Source: Acidobacteriota bacterium
GTDB taxonomy: Bacteria > Acidobacteriota > Vicinamibacteria > Vicinamibacterales > CAVVIG01
NCBI GenBank assembly: GCA_025463215.1
Contig: JAOBWF010000296.1
Location: 1-64,000, forward strand
Length of the DNA stretch: 64,000 bases
Direction: 5' to 3'
The position numbers and the translations under genes were made by a program. The notes under the pieces were generated by a model. That model saw nothing but the letters and a program-made list of their open reading frames with translations, did no database searches and was not told where the DNA came from. How positions within the stretch are numbered: the stretch's first letter is position 1; every line of letters starts with the position of its first letter. This document shows, piece after piece, positions 63,501 to 64,000 of this stretch.

Positions 63501-64000
63501 ATGGACCACTACAGGCCGCCCTTCACGTTCGGTATCGGCGGCGTGCCGTTAGGGAATGAGTTCTCGGTGGTCACCGATGACGATGCGAACGCGATTTTCA
63601 AAGCGGCCTGGTCTGCCGGCGTTCGATACTTCGATGTGGCTCCGTGGTACGGACTCGGTCTGGCAGAGCGCCGGTTCGGCTCCTTTCTCCACGACAAGAA
63701 ACGAACCGACTACGTCCTCTCATCGAAGGTGGGCAAGCTGCTCAAAGCGTCGAAGACCGCACACAATCGGGAGCTGTTTCCGTTTTCGCCGTCGCCGAAC
63801 GACGTGGTGTTCGACTATACGGGCCCAGGCATCCGGCGTTCGATCGAAGACAGCCTGCAACGATTGGGCGTCGACAGCCTCGACATCGCCTTCGTCCACG
63901 ACCTTTCGCCGGACAATGCGCTGCTGCCGACTCCGTGGGAGGAACAGTTCGCGATTGCGACGAAGGGAGCCTTCCCGGAACTGACCCGCATGCGCCAGGA
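63501..64000 (+). CDS. Aldo/keto reductase, 3' end beyond the window
   Basis: The frame from the ATG at 63501 (MDHYRPPFTFGIGGVPLGNE) stays open to the last base, about 166 codons. It belongs to the D-threo-aldose/L-fucose dehydrogenase (AKR15-like) group: RYFDVAPWYGLGLAERRFGS supplies Asp and Tyr, VLSSKVGKLL the Lys and DIAFVHDLS the His. It would oxidise or reduce a sugar or related carbonyl. The 250-base gap before it contains no recognised gene. Confidence 0.92.
   Translation, partial: MDHYRPPFTFGIGGVPLGNEFSVVTDDDANAIFKAAWSAGVRYFDVAPWYGLGLAERRFGSFLHDKKRTDYVLSSKVGKLLKASKTAHNRELFPFSPSPNDVVFDYTGPGIRRSIEDSLQRLGVDSLDIAFVHDLSPDNALLPTPWEEQFAIATKGAFPELTRMRQ

Overview
The window is GC-rich, densely coded bacterial DNA. 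It most resembles Acidobacteriota, probably the Vicinamibacteria (former subgroup 6). This is inferred from the gene families: large TonB-dependent receptors with an N-terminal carboxypeptidase-regulatory domain, quinoproteins beside them, DUF5916 outer-membrane proteins, a beta-propeller/Y_Y_Y sensor kinase and RegA-type regulator tails. No rRNA or intact tRNA gene is present to settle the taxonomy. Many genes start with GTG and overlap the previous stop by 4 bases.

Layout. 0-10 kb: the end of a propeller kinase, then small oxidoreductases (LLM flavoenzyme, aldo/keto reductase, F420/NADP-type reductase, SDR) with HxlR and AraC regulators. Between 4.3 and 6.2 kb lies a patch of broken copies (YceI, LLM, aldo/keto reductase, zinc alcohol dehydrogenase), three of which have intact relatives at 45-57 kb. 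11-14.6 kb: a 5' half of a tRNA-Ser gene, small membrane/unknown genes, a dead TonB receptor and a dead response-regulator tail. 14.7-16.8 kb: an iron/cobalamin-type TonB receptor.

17.3-35 kb is a quinoprotein region. Two modules, each a TonB receptor of about 978 residues plus a PQQ dehydrogenase, flank a LytS/LytTR-type two-component pair. One module adds a small cytochrome c, the other a cupin and a TPR protein. Next to them are a metallo-beta-lactamase-fold protein and a Tat-exported FMN alpha-hydroxyacid dehydrogenase carrying a CxxCH haem motif.

35-44.2 kb is the most striking part: eight minus-strand genes, mostly overlapping or a few bases apart, running octaheme cytochrome, DUF5916 barrel, OmpR-type regulator, sensor kinase, exported phosphatase/ArsC-like protein, DUF1259, second octaheme cytochrome, YncE-like propeller. 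A CTGAC-N6-GTCAG motif precedes both the first gene and the regulator gene. I read it as a self-regulated periplasmic redox system of unknown substrate.

44.3-47.1 kb is a second gene graveyard (truncated MFS, SDR, TMEM175-like channel, P-loop kinase-like gene) around an intact YceI gene. 47.2-57 kb holds YCII, a large exported carboxypeptidase-regulatory-like protein, DUF6010, a GlxA-type AraC regulator and another set of small oxidoreductases. 57.4-59.5 kb encodes a PAS sensor kinase overlapping an RsbQ-like alpha/beta hydrolase. 59.6-63.2 kb has a propeller/HTH pair divergent from DUF899 and DUF2182 genes. The window ends inside an aldo/keto reductase.
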